From Olsenella sp. (GTDB lineage Bacteria > Actinomycetota > Coriobacteriia > Coriobacteriales > Atopobiaceae): DNA of 64,000 bases. Shown one piece after another: positions 29,548 through 36,293 of the stretch. The stretch lies in contig JALCMG010000004.1 in the NCBI GenBank assembly GCA_022648325.1, forward strand, positions 145,608 to 209,607. The letters are read 5' to 3'. Positions within the stretch are counted from its first letter, which is position 1, and each line of letters starts with the position of its first letter. Made by a program: the position numbers and the translations under genes. The notes under the pieces are model-generated. The model had not been told where the DNA came from. It saw only the letters and a list, made by a program, of their open reading frames with translations, and made no database searches.

Positions 29548-30198
29548 CTACGCCAGCGTGACCAGCAGCGCCATCTTGAAGCGCTTGTCGGCACGAACGG
29601 CATGGCGACCGCCTGCATCAAACTTGAAGGTCTGGCCGGCGCGGACGAGGTTCTCGACCCCCTCGTAGGTGATGGTTGCCTCGCCGTCCAGCGCAAAGAC
29701 AAGGGCATCCCCGGGTGCGGCGTGCTCGGAGAGACCGGTCCCGGCGTCAAAGCTCATGAGCACGAACTTCATGCTGTTATTGTGCGCCAGGTCCATGTTC
29801 ACGATACGACCGTCCTGGTACGGGATAAGGTCCTTGAGGGTAAATGCCTCGCCTGGCTTAATCACGCTATTCATGGTGGTTCCCTTCTCGAGCGACAGCT
29901 CAACGTAGACGGTGTCCTTCTCCGCGCGCACTCCCATCGGGACATTAGTGGGCGTAACTACGGCCTGCCCGGTTTGGACGGTGGCGGGAACTGCCCCCGT
30001 CATCTGCGCCTCGCCGGCAACAACAAGCTCCAGCCTGTGGTAGCCGTATAGCTCGGCGCTAATGTCGGTCCCCGCTCCAAGGCTGAAGTACGAGAAGCCG
30101 TTTCCGGCAGCCTCCCACACCGGGTGCGAAACCGTGCAGCCCGCGACGGGCGGGTTGTCGGCGGCGATGCTAAACGCGTGACCGGCTGTTTCGTTCAT
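29548..30198 (-). CDS. Double-cupin domain protein
   Basis: 216 residues from ATG 30198 after AAAGGAGC. Two cupin barrels: one around YGYHRLELVVAGEAQMTG ... TPTNVPMGVRAEKD, the second around SFDAGTGLSEHAAPGDALVFALDGEATITYEG... with HAAPGDALV as the usual G(X)5HXH-like stretch. Several metal-binding histidines appear conserved in the second domain. Cupins of this kind are small metal-dependent enzymes or sensors; substrate unknown. Confidence 0.8.
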   Translation of the reverse strand: MNETAGHAFSIAADNPPVAGCTVSHPVWEAAGNGFSYFSLGAGTDISAELYGYHRLELVVAGEAQMTGAVPATVQTGQAVVTPTNVPMGVRAEKDTVYVELSLEKGTTMNSVIKPGEAFTLKDLIPYQDGRIVNMDLAHNNSMKFVLMSFDAGTGLSEHAAPGDALVFALDGEATITYEGVENLVRAGQTFKFDAGGRHAVRADKRFKMALLVTLA

Positions 30199-30354
30199 GG
30201 GATTGCTCCTTTCACCTGTTGATCAGAGCAAGGATGCGACGAAGCGCTGAGAAGAAATGTTGTCATGGCAACTTTTTGGCGCAGCGATTGACAGGTGCGT
30301 GGGACTTTGGGGAGTTGCGCCTGTCGCTACGCTCACTAAAAGGAAGACGTGCGT

Positions 30355-30389
30355 AATGAAAAAGGTCAAGACAACATGTATCTTGACCT
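30355..30389 (-). terminator. Orphaned terminator of tRNA-Thr
   Basis: Minus strand: AGGTCAAGA / TCTTGACCT stem (30363-30371 and 30381-30389) followed by TTTTTCATT. It sits 10 bp beyond the displaced 3' fragment of tRNA-Thr, where the original terminator would have been before the element inserted. Confidence 0.75.
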
Positions 30390-30399
30390 GCGAAAACAA

Positions 30400-30446
30400 T
30401 GGAGCCAGCAATCAGACTCGAACTGATGACCCCCGCTTTACGAGAG
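30400..30446. other. attL: displaced 3' fragment of tRNA-Thr
   Basis: Identical to 35621-35667 at 46 of 47 positions; the one difference is A at 30410 versus T at 35631. It holds the CCA end, acceptor 3' strand, T arm, variable region and anticodon 3' arm. Downstream sequence diverges right after CGAGAG. Confidence 0.92.
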
Positions 30447-30560
30447 TTTTACCGTCTATGACAGCAAAGCTATTTCAGGAAATATTGGCTATTTACCTGC
30501 TCTTATTTAAGACAGAAATAGCCAACAAAGACAACGGGTGATAAAATTCATAGTGCAATG

Positions 30561-30574
30561 CGTGTTGCAACACG
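30561..30574. promoter_or_regulatory. GTGTTGCAA palindrome near attL, possible integrase arm site
   Basis: CGTGTTGCAACACG is a perfect 14-bp palindrome made of overlapping GTGTTGCAA motifs. The same 9-mer recurs twice at the other end of the element (35529-35537 and 35542-35550), which suits a binding site for Int or Xis. Confidence 0.4.
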
Positions 30575-30588
30575 AATCGAGGGGACAC

Positions 30589-31917
30589 ATGAGAGAGTTC
30601 CAGGAAAGCTCCTTGGGGTCAATACGTAAGCACCCGTGCGGCAGGTGGCAGGGAATAATCAGGTACCACGAGAAGATTCCCAACAAGACCGACGCGAAGG
30701 GAAACCCCGTCTACGGCCCTTGGAAGATGCTCACCAAACTCTTCGACATCAAGTGTTACGGGGGCAAGGACAACACCCGTGGTTCGAAGAACGCCGAAAA
30801 GGCTCTCAAGGCATGGCGTGAAGAGGTGGAACGTGCCGAGCCGGAAAGAGCGCATAACGAGGAGCTGGAGGCGGCGGGAAAGCTCACCCCCGCTTCTACA
30901 GTCTCGCAGTTCGTCGATTCCTACCTGCTAGCACAGCAGAAGCGCGTGGAGAAGTCCACGATGAACGGCTACCGCCGTGCCTCCCACCTCATTGCGGACG
31001 GACTGGGAGAGGAGCCATTGAAGGGTCTCACGGCAGACATGATTGAGTTGTGGATGGACAAGCAGAGCAAACATTATGCCCCGGTTACGGTTAACATAGC
31101 TTTTCGCCTGCTGAAGGCTTCGATAAAACACGCCATGTATTCGCACGTCGTCGAATACAACCCCGCCGACCAGGTGAAGCCCCTGAAGCAGCACAGACAC
31201 GAACCTAACTACCTCCCCCCGCAGGAACGCATACGCCTGCTGGATGACCTCAACGCAGAAGACCCGCATGTGAGGCGCAGCGATGCCGCTGTCTTGGGAA
31301 TCAAACTCGCACTCTTCACAGGCATGAGGGAGGGCGAGATTTGCGGCCTCAGATGGCGCGACGTTGATTTTAGGGGTCAGTTCATCAGGGTGCGTAACGC
31401 CATAGGCCGTGACGGAGAAGGAACCTATGAGAAATCGGCCAAGACGGATGGCAGCCGCAGAGACATACCTCTACCGAAGCCGTTGGCCGATGAGCTTGCC
31501 AACCTAAGGGAGGAACACATCTCAAAGAGGCGGGAAGGTGGCCTGAGAGCTTCTCTGGATGATTGCTTCGTGCTCGGAGACCCCATGACGGGCAAATACT
31601 ACAGCCCCCGCGTGCTGTGGCGTGCTTGGAGCCGCAGGGTGAAGCGCCTCGGCTTGGTAGGCTCCCAAGGCAAGCCCCCGACCTTTCATGACCTACGCCA
31701 CACGTTCGCAACCACAGCCATTGCCGAGGGGGCAGACGTGAAGAGCGTCGCCAGCATCCTCGGGCACGCTGATGCCTCAATGACGCTGAACATATACACG
31801 AGCGCCGACCCAGAGGCCAAGCGCCGGACGATGGAGAGCGTTTTCGAGACGATGGAGGGCGGGGCAACCGCCGCCCGCGTGATACCTTTCGGCAAGACGG
31901 GAACTGATGGCAGATGA
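30589..31917 (+). CDS. int: Tyrosine recombinase (phage-type integrase)
   Basis: 442 residues from ATG 30589 (GAGGGG upstream). N-terminal AP2-like arm-binding region, SAM-like core-binding domain (about 100-190, STVSQFVDSYLLAQQKRVEKS), and a C-terminal catalytic domain with Arg247 (FTGMREGEICGL), His367-x-x-Arg370 (FHDLRHTFA), His393 (LGHADASM) and nucleophile Tyr403 (LNIYTSADP). All catalytic residues are intact, so the element should be able to recombine. It integrates at tRNA-Thr, judged from the adjacent att repeat. Confidence 0.97.
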   Translation: MREFQESSLGSIRKHPCGRWQGIIRYHEKIPNKTDAKGNPVYGPWKMLTKLFDIKCYGGKDNTRGSKNAEKALKAWREEVERAEPERAHNEELEAAGKLTPASTVSQFVDSYLLAQQKRVEKSTMNGYRRASHLIADGLGEEPLKGLTADMIELWMDKQSKHYAPVTVNIAFRLLKASIKHAMYSHVVEYNPADQVKPLKQHRHEPNYLPPQERIRLLDDLNAEDPHVRRSDAAVLGIKLALFTGMREGEICGLRWRDVDFRGQFIRVRNAIGRDGEGTYEKSAKTDGSRRDIPLPKPLADELANLREEHISKRREGGLRASLDDCFVLGDPMTGKYYSPRVLWRAWSRRVKRLGLVGSQGKPPTFHDLRHTFATTAIAEGADVKSVASILGHADASMTLNIYTSADPEAKRRTMESVFETMEGGATAARVIPFGKTGTDGR

Positions 31918-32474
31918 AAAGGTATGGGCATAAGGAGATGCGTGCCCCCGTGACGCTCGATGAAGCCTACAAGACTCTCGGGGTCAAATTTGAGCAAGTG
32001 GCGGCGGCCATAGGATGCGACGTCAGGACGCTCAAGCGGTGGCGAGACGGCGGCGAGTACGACCCCAATGGGACTTACGAAGGATGGGGAGACCGCGCAA
32101 TCGAGTGCATAAGCGAGGCACTGGAAGCTCGCAACGACGAGCTGCACGTTAGGTTTGTAGACCATCTTAGGAAGCTGGAACTGGACTTCAAGACCAACCA
32201 AATCAATCTGGACAAACCGGAGCGCGTAGGCAGTCTGGAGGACGATGAGCTGGACTTCTACCACGACCTGTACGTGGATGGGTGGAATCTCGAAGCCGCT
32301 TGGAGTTTCGCCTATCAAAACATTGCGTTCGGGAAAGTGCCCATCGCGTTCGGCAGACGCATGCAGCTGGAAGCACGCGCCCGGGAGATGATAGGGTCGA
32401 TGGATGACACTGCCCTTGCACGGTTCGTTGGGCCGAAGCCAGCAAAAGGAACTCCGAGGTCACACGCCAAGTAG
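31914..32474 (+). CDS. Hypothetical DNA-binding protein downstream of integrase
   Basis: 186 residues, overlapping int by ATGA. Not recognised. An N-terminal helix-turn-helix-like segment (LDEAYKTLGVKFEQVAAAIG, then CDVRTLKRWRDGG) resembles MerR/Cro-type recognition helices. The remainder is acidic and helical (SLEDDELDFYHDLYVDGWN). Translational coupling to the integrase suggests a regulator or recombination accessory factor. A terminator follows. Confidence 0.65.
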   Translation: MKRYGHKEMRAPVTLDEAYKTLGVKFEQVAAAIGCDVRTLKRWRDGGEYDPNGTYEGWGDRAIECISEALEARNDELHVRFVDHLRKLELDFKTNQINLDKPERVGSLEDDELDFYHDLYVDGWNLEAAWSFAYQNIAFGKVPIAFGRRMQLEARAREMIGSMDDTALARFVGPKPAKGTPRSHAK

Positions 32475-32504
32475 CTCCGCAAGACCACAAACCCCACAGC
32501 AAAG

Positions 32505-32552
32505 TCGGGCATGGATTACTCATCCTAGAGTCAATCCGTGCCCGATTTGTTG
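32505..32552 (+). terminator. Terminator after the int operon
   Basis: TCGGGCATGGATT pairs with AATCCGTGCCCGA (one mismatch, 32505-32517 and 32533-32545), followed by TTTGTTGT. Confidence 0.8.
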
Positions 32553-32711
32553 TCACTCATCCCCTTTCGAGGCACAAAACGCCTGATGAGCATTATCCAA
32601 ACGTGTCCGATTCTTTTTGAAATAGCAGGTAGACGTGTCTTTTCTGAGTTCGTATCGTCATTCATGACAAGGGCGGCGACAACCGCCAAAACACGAACTT
32701 AGGAGGCACAA

Positions 32712-32936
32712 ATGACGCAAGTGATGATGGACGTTGGACAGGGGCACGAACCGTTGCCGCCCTCTCTCAGCCCAAGACAGGCGGGCGAGGTAGCAAACGT
32801 GAGCGCGCGGACGATGATTCGACTGTGCAACAGCGGCTCCGTGAAGGCGGTAAAGGTTGGCGGGCAGTGGCGCATAGGCCGCGATGCCCTCATAGAGCAG
32901 CTCGGCCTCGGAGAGGCGATGCACGATGCCAGCTAG
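32712..32936 (+). CDS. Excisionase-like winged-helix protein
   Basis: 74 residues from ATG 32712 after AGGAGGC. Pattern LSPRQAGEVANVSARTMIRLCNSGSVKAVKVGGQWRIGRDAL (read in part) is the MerR/Xis-type excisionase fold: HTH for site recognition, then a wing with GGQWRI. In integrative elements such proteins direct excision or control the operon. First gene of the rightward operon. Confidence 0.85.
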   Translation: MTQVMMDVGQGHEPLPPSLSPRQAGEVANVSARTMIRLCNSGSVKAVKVGGQWRIGRDALIEQLGLGEAMHDAS

Positions 32937-33315
32937 GGAGGGAACGGCCCCCGCGATGGTTGCAGCCGTCGCAGAGGCCAAGGGCGAGGGGTTCGGAGCC
33001 ACCTCCTCACAGATGATAGCCGACAGGCGCAGGAGGTTCATGCGCGAGGCGGAGGAGTGGGTCTCCGAGAACGAAGGCGCCTGGTCTTACATGGTCAGAA
33101 CGGCGCGAGTCTACGCCTCCCAGGGGCGCAGGTTCGGGATGCAAGAACTTGCGGAGCAGGTTCGCAGGCGGGACTTCACCGACAGCCACGGGCGCACCAC
33201 CAAGGTGAACAACAACCACGTCGCGGCGCTAGCGCGCCTGCTCATGGCGGAGGTGCCAGCGTGCCGCCAGCTCATCGAGCGCCGCACGGGCGCATACGAC
33301 AGCCTGATTGGCTAG
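32926..33315 (+). CDS. Hypothetical element protein
   Basis: 129 residues, overlapping the excisionase gene by 11 bp. Not recognised. Basic N-terminus (DRRRRFMREAEEWV) and a middle part (RFGMQELAEQVRRRDFTDSHGRTTKVNNNHVAALARLLM) that may form a winged helix with Arg/Asn-rich contacts, suggesting nucleic-acid binding. It lies between excisionase and the replication-like gene, a common place for phage recombination or replication accessory genes. Confidence 0.65.
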   Translation: MPAREGTAPAMVAAVAEAKGEGFGATSSQMIADRRRRFMREAEEWVSENEGAWSYMVRTARVYASQGRRFGMQELAEQVRRRDFTDSHGRTTKVNNNHVAALARLLMAEVPACRQLIERRTGAYDSLIG

Positions 33316-33393
33316 GCAGCGGCTATGAGCGGCGAGAGAAGGCCAGACGCGAGTATGGGCAGGCATACCCGCCGCAACGAAGGTGCTACCGAC

Positions 33394-34092
33394 ATGGGCG
33401 AAATCAGGTACATGAAGGTGAGCCGCGATTTCTACGAGGGGCTGAATGCGCTCCCAGAGGCTCAGGCGCGGAAGATGCTCTACGCATGCGTGGGCTACTT
33501 CTTCACGGGCGAGTGCGACCTCACGGGAAACCTCAGGAAGCTGTTCGACTTCTCGCAGAGGGGCAACCTAGACAGGTACCGCACTTCTGTGCTCAACGGC
33601 ATGAAGAACGGCTCGAAAGCTGGGAGAAAATCGACTGGAAATGAAGAGGTTTCTGCAAAAACCCGTCAACTTTTGGCAGAAAGCGACCTCGAAATTTCGC
33701 ATGAAATTGATGACGCACAAGCCCACTCACCTGCAGAGACTGAATATTCAGGTACCACCCAGCCCCCTACCGATGGGTTGGAGACAATAGTAATAGATAA
33801 GAGTAAGAGTAACAGCAATAGAAAAGATATGGTCGATTTTGGCAAATCGACTGCAGCTTTCCCCTCCAAGGACGAGTGGGTTCAGTTCATGGAGGAGAAC
33901 GACGTACCGGAACCCTACGGCGACGAGTACGGAAGGCTCAAGGGCAGGGGCTGGACTGACGGGGAGGGAAACCCCATCCGCGATTGGCGGGCTTACCTTC
34001 TACGCATCTCTGAGAAGGCCAATGCATCGTATGAGCGGGAACCTTCAAGGCCGTCTGAGCACGAGGCTTTGAACAGCGAATATCCATTCTGA
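33394..34092 (+). CDS. Phage-type replication protein, DUF6291-like
   Basis: 232 residues from ATG 33394; an alternative start at 33325 would add 23 residues. The N-terminal part (SRDFYEGLNALPEAQARKML, YFFTGECDL, then LDRYRTSVLNGMKNGSKAGR) matches the layout of DUF6291 phage replication proteins. A low-complexity AT-rich linker (VIDKSKSNSNRKD, codons rich in AAT/AGT/AAG) follows, and the C-terminal domain has FPSKDEWVQFMEEN...DWRAYLLRI. Such linkers are typical of replisome-organiser proteins. Replication initiation of the excised element is the likely role, by inference. Confidence 0.65.
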   Translation: MGEIRYMKVSRDFYEGLNALPEAQARKMLYACVGYFFTGECDLTGNLRKLFDFSQRGNLDRYRTSVLNGMKNGSKAGRKSTGNEEVSAKTRQLLAESDLEISHEIDDAQAHSPAETEYSGTTQPPTDGLETIVIDKSKSNSNRKDMVDFGKSTAAFPSKDEWVQFMEENDVPEPYGDEYGRLKGRGWTDGEGNPIRDWRAYLLRISEKANASYEREPSRPSEHEALNSEYPF

Positions 34093-34119
34093 GGCGCTTC
34101 TAAGCGATTTTAAGCGCCT
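34092..34119 (+). other. Hairpin between the replication-like and TerS-like genes
   Basis: AGGCGCTT (34092-34099) pairs with AAGCGCCT (34112-34119). No T run follows; it may be an attenuator or an RNA-processing site within the operon. Confidence 0.4.
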
Positions 34120-34143
34120 TGCTACTAGGAAAGGTACAAGTTT

Positions 34144-34539
34144 ATGGCAAAGAATTACGAACGAGCCGTAGCGGCGCTTGTGGCGTGTCCTACGGCCAAA
34201 GAGGCGGCGAAGGTCTCGGGCATCGGAGAGTCCACCTTGCGCGCCTACAAGGCAGACCCGGAGTTCGTGGAGCTGTACACAGCCGCCCGGCATGAGCTTC
34301 TCGATGCGGGCGTGAAGACTCTGCAGTCCAAGTTTTCGGACGCCGTGGAGGTCATCTGCGAAATCATGCACGACAAGGCGGCGTCCCCCAGCGTGCGCCT
34401 CTCTGCTGCAAGCTCGATTATCCAGAACGCCGTCCGTCTCACAGACCAGACGGAGAGCATGGAGCGCGCCGCGACAGGCCGCAGGCTGAACCGCGAGCTT
34501 CTCGGCGGCCTCAGCGACATTTTCCCCGTTGGCGAATAG
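34144..34539 (+). CDS. Terminase-small-subunit-like HTH protein
   Basis: 131 residues from ATG 34144 (GGAAAGG upstream). The N-terminal CPTAKEAAKVSGIGESTLRAYKADPEFVELYTAAR (read in part) is the helix-turn-helix plus linker typical of phBC6A51/TerS-type small terminase subunits. The C-terminal half (SVRLSAASSIIQNAVRLTDQ) is helical and suits oligomerisation. TerS recognises pac/cos DNA. A lone TerS with no large subunit is a hallmark of phage-inducible satellites. It could also be another HTH protein, so moderate confidence. Confidence 0.65.
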   Translation: MAKNYERAVAALVACPTAKEAAKVSGIGESTLRAYKADPEFVELYTAARHELLDAGVKTLQSKFSDAVEVICEIMHDKAASPSVRLSAASSIIQNAVRLTDQTESMERAATGRRLNRELLGGLSDIFPVGE

Positions 34540-34584
34540 ACACGCACCTCATCAGACAACCTGCAAGCAAAGGAAGGAAACACA

Positions 34585-35223
34585 ATGGTTTATATCGATT
34601 CAGCCAAGAACACCCTATCCGCAATTAGCCAAGCTGCACTTAAAGCGCAAGCAAAGATAGACGAGGCGCGCAAGTTCAAGGAGGGCAACCGCCAGAACCT
34701 GCGAGACCGTATCGTCGGCGACGAGGGTTATAAGCAGAACAACGCTGCCTATGACAAGCGTATTGAAGACGCCCAGGCAGAGTTTGCCACTACCGCACAA
34801 AAGGCATTAGAGGAGCTTCACAAGCAGCGTGTAGACAGCTTCACACCCCGTCCCCGTGACGTGAGCCCGGAGACTATGCAGTTCCTGTCCCTCATCGACC
34901 TCACGCAGGGCGAGGCCGCGCAGCTCGTGAGGGAGGCCAAGCAGAAGGATGGCAACTACACGCTCGCCCGCATGGTCTACGCCAACGCCAACAGGCAGGG
35001 CATCGACATGCACGACGATGCTGCGGGCTACATCGGGCGGTGCGAGGACGCCCTCACCACCCTCGCGGAGACGTGCGCCTCGATGCTTGAAGACGAGAGC
35101 GGGGCTTACGCCAAGGCTTTCGGGCAGGTGGTCGCCAACGCCGCCGAAGACGTGTCCAAGGCATCGGACGCCTACATGAACAGTGCGGGGGTTACCTCTG
35201 AGGGTGTGCCCGTGGAGGCGTAG
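34585..35223 (+). CDS. Hypothetical helical protein of the element
   Basis: 212 residues from ATG 34585 after AAGGAAGG. Not recognised. Mostly helical, with an N-terminal coiled-coil-prone half (ALKAQAKIDEARKFKEGNRQ, ARIEDAQAEFATTAQKAL-type heptads), a middle containing SPETMQFLSLIDLTQGEAAQL, and a final Ala/Val-rich part. Scaffold-like or capsid-size-redirecting proteins of satellites are helical, but that is speculation from position next to the TerS-like gene. A terminator follows at 35252. Confidence 0.65.
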   Translation: MVYIDSAKNTLSAISQAALKAQAKIDEARKFKEGNRQNLRDRIVGDEGYKQNNAAYDKRIEDAQAEFATTAQKALEELHKQRVDSFTPRPRDVSPETMQFLSLIDLTQGEAAQLVREAKQKDGNYTLARMVYANANRQGIDMHDDAAGYIGRCEDALTTLAETCASMLEDESGAYAKAFGQVVANAAEDVSKASDAYMNSAGVTSEGVPVEA

Positions 35224-35251
35224 GAGCAAGGAAAGAAGACTCGCGTGATGG

Positions 35252-35283
35252 GGGGTCTCGCCACGGGCGGGACTCCTCTTTTC
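35252..35283 (+). terminator. Terminator ending the element's rightward operon
   Basis: GGGGTCTCGCC pairs with GGCGGGACTCC (two G-U pairs) with a 3-nt loop and is followed by TCTTTTCC. Confidence 0.75.
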
Positions 35284-35579
35284 CTATGCGAGGCTCTGAG
35301 AGCCGTTCTAAGCCACGCAATCAGACCAAATGGCTCCTCTTCACCGAAGAAGACCCGAACGCCCCGCAAAACGGCACCACAGCGCCCACAGGGAGTTCAA
35401 CGAAGCTTCAAGACCCCATCCTGTGCGGACGATGGGCACGGCGAGACACCGCCCGAGGGTCTGCCCTGGCACCCGAGGAACCCCCATTGGGTCTTCACGA
35501 AGACGAAAATGGGCGTCTGGTGTGCAGTGTGTTGCAATTTCGTGTTGCAAAGCCAATTCGATGGCTCGCAGAAAGAGAA
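35284..35579. other. Right-end non-coding region of the element
   Basis: Several short open frames exist (longest on the plus strand about 106-146 codons), but none has a ribosome binding site or a recognisable product, and they lie beyond the operon terminator. It contains two GTGTTGCAA motifs (35529, 35542) and probably the right-end recombination arm sites. A cis-acting packaging or replication site could also be here. Confidence 0.5.
35529..35550. promoter_or_regulatory. Two direct GTGTTGCAA motifs near attR
   Basis: Copies at 35529-35537 and 35542-35550, start-to-start 13 bp, match the palindrome at 30561-30574. Shared motifs at both ends suggest integrase arm-type or excisionase sites. 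Confidence 0.4.
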
Positions 35580-35611
35580 GCAGGTCAGAGGAAATATACC
35601 CTCTGACCTGC
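35580..35611 (-). terminator. Element-borne terminator for tRNA-Thr
   Basis: GCAGGTCAGAGG pairs with CCTCTGACCTGC around a short AT-rich loop. On the minus strand it follows the tRNA 3' end by 10 nt and continues into TTCTCTTTC. It occupies the same place relative to the tRNA end as the hairpin at 30355-30389 does to attL. Confidence 0.65.
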
Positions 35612-35620
35612 GGCTTACTC

Positions 35621-35667
35621 TGGAGCCAGCTATCAGACTCGAACTGATGACCCCCGCTTTACGAGAG
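35621..35667. other. attR: 47-nt repeat within functional tRNA-Thr
   Basis: Right boundary repeat of the element, forming the 3' part of the intact tRNA-Thr. It differs from attL only at 35631, which is position 66 of the tRNA. Confidence 0.92.
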
Positions 35668-35696
35668 CGGTGCTCTACCAACTGAGCTATGCTGGC
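35621..35696 (-). tRNA. tRNA-Thr(CGT)
   Basis: 76 nt. Acceptor 5' strand GCCAGCA, D arm AGCTCAGTTGGTAGAGC, anticodon stem CCGCT/AGCGG with loop CTCGTAA (anticodon CGT), T arm ATCAG-TTCGAGT-CTGAT, discriminator T and encoded CCA. The acceptor 3' strand is AGCTGGC, so position 7-66 is an A-A mismatch. The displaced copy at attL has TGCTGGC, which would pair fully. The tRNA is therefore a hybrid made by integration. Confidence 0.95.
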
Positions 35697-35817
35697 CTGC
35701 GCGTGAGCGCCCAACTACTATACGGGGACACGCTCCGCTTTGCAAGCGTCACTGCGGATTTCTCCATGGATTCCCTCGGCGGCTCGCCTCCGCTGGATGC
35801 CCTTCATGACCAATAGC

Positions 35818-35863
35818 TGCGGATTCCGATTGGTTAGGCCACGCTAATCAATCGGAATTTGCA
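35818..35863. repeat. 46-nt hairpin repeat, copy A
   Basis: TGC...ATTCCGATTGGTTAG pairs with CTAATCAATCGGAAT...GCA around GCCACG. Related copies at 44650-44696 and 44712-44757. Confidence 0.75.
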
Positions 35864-35986
35864 AGGATGTAGCCTCCGCCAAGCTCGCCACGCCTACAAA
35901 GCGGAGAACAATAAGCCCTCAACGGGGGACAGCAAACCTCCAGCCCTAAAATGGGTCCCAGACAATCCCCGCCTGGGAGCACCCCC

Positions 35987-36140
35987 TTGCACAAAAATCG
36001 AAGTTCTCAGTAGTTTTTTCGGCAAATCGTCGAGTACTAAGGCGCTAGCCTATTGCGGAGCCGCAGGTAGCGCAATGGCACCGGCAAGGTGATACTAAGC
36101 GAACCCCCAAAAAGTACTGAGAACTTCGTTTTTTGTGCAA
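35987..36140. repeat. 154-bp MITE-like element with 32-bp terminal inverted repeats
   Basis: The left terminus 35987-36018 and right terminus 36109-36140 are inverted copies matching at 30 of 32 positions, starting TTGCACAAAAA and containing CGAAGTTCTCAGTA. The core includes a smaller hairpin (TATTGCG/CGCAAT) and two TACTAAG sequences. No coding capacity. No clear target duplication; only C-rich flanks. Confidence 0.75.
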
Positions 36141-36293
36141 CCCACCCCAAGCGGAAAGCAACTCCCCCTCCAAAACACGCGCAAAGGCGACAAGCTCGGC
36201 ACCAAAGCGACAAGCTGATGGCACCATGCCAGCAAAGGCCCCTCATCGCTATCATGGTGAGCCAACGCAGGCATCAACCAACGGGAGGCGAGC

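Larger units (their letters stand above)
30199..30588. other. 390-bp gene-free region containing the left end of the tRNA-Thr element
   Basis: Holds the cupin upstream region, a hairpin with arms GACAGGTGCG (about 30289-30298) and GCGCCTGTC (about 30318-30326), the orphaned tRNA-Thr terminator at 30355-30389, the attL repeat at 30400-30446, and an AT-rich stretch leading to the integrase, with a CGTGTTGCAACACG palindrome at 30561. Confidence 0.8.
30400..35667 (+). mobile_element. 5.3-kb integrative element in tRNA-Thr, phage-satellite-like
   Basis: Bounded by 47-nt direct repeats (one mismatch) that correspond to the 3' part of tRNA-Thr(CGT). It encodes a tyrosine integrase at the left end, a small DNA-binding protein, a terminator, then a rightward operon: excisionase-like, unknown, DUF6291-like replication protein, TerS-like HTH protein, unknown coiled protein and a terminator. 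No capsid, portal, tail, lysis, large terminase or conjugation genes are present. Size and gene set suggest a minimal satellite that depends on a helper phage, or a decayed prophage. Confidence 0.8.
35697..36293. other. 597-bp gene-free region with two palindromic elements
   Basis: No convincing gene. Contains the tRNA-Thr promoter side, the 46-nt hairpin at 35818-35863, the 154-bp MITE-like element at 35987-36140, and a ribosome binding site GGGAGGCGAGC for the next gene. Confidence 0.7.

Noticed and set aside
35245..35685. Small gene at the right end of the tRNA-Thr element
   Set aside because: The competing frames overlap each other and the tRNA, lie after the operon terminator and have no ribosome binding site or recognisable product.
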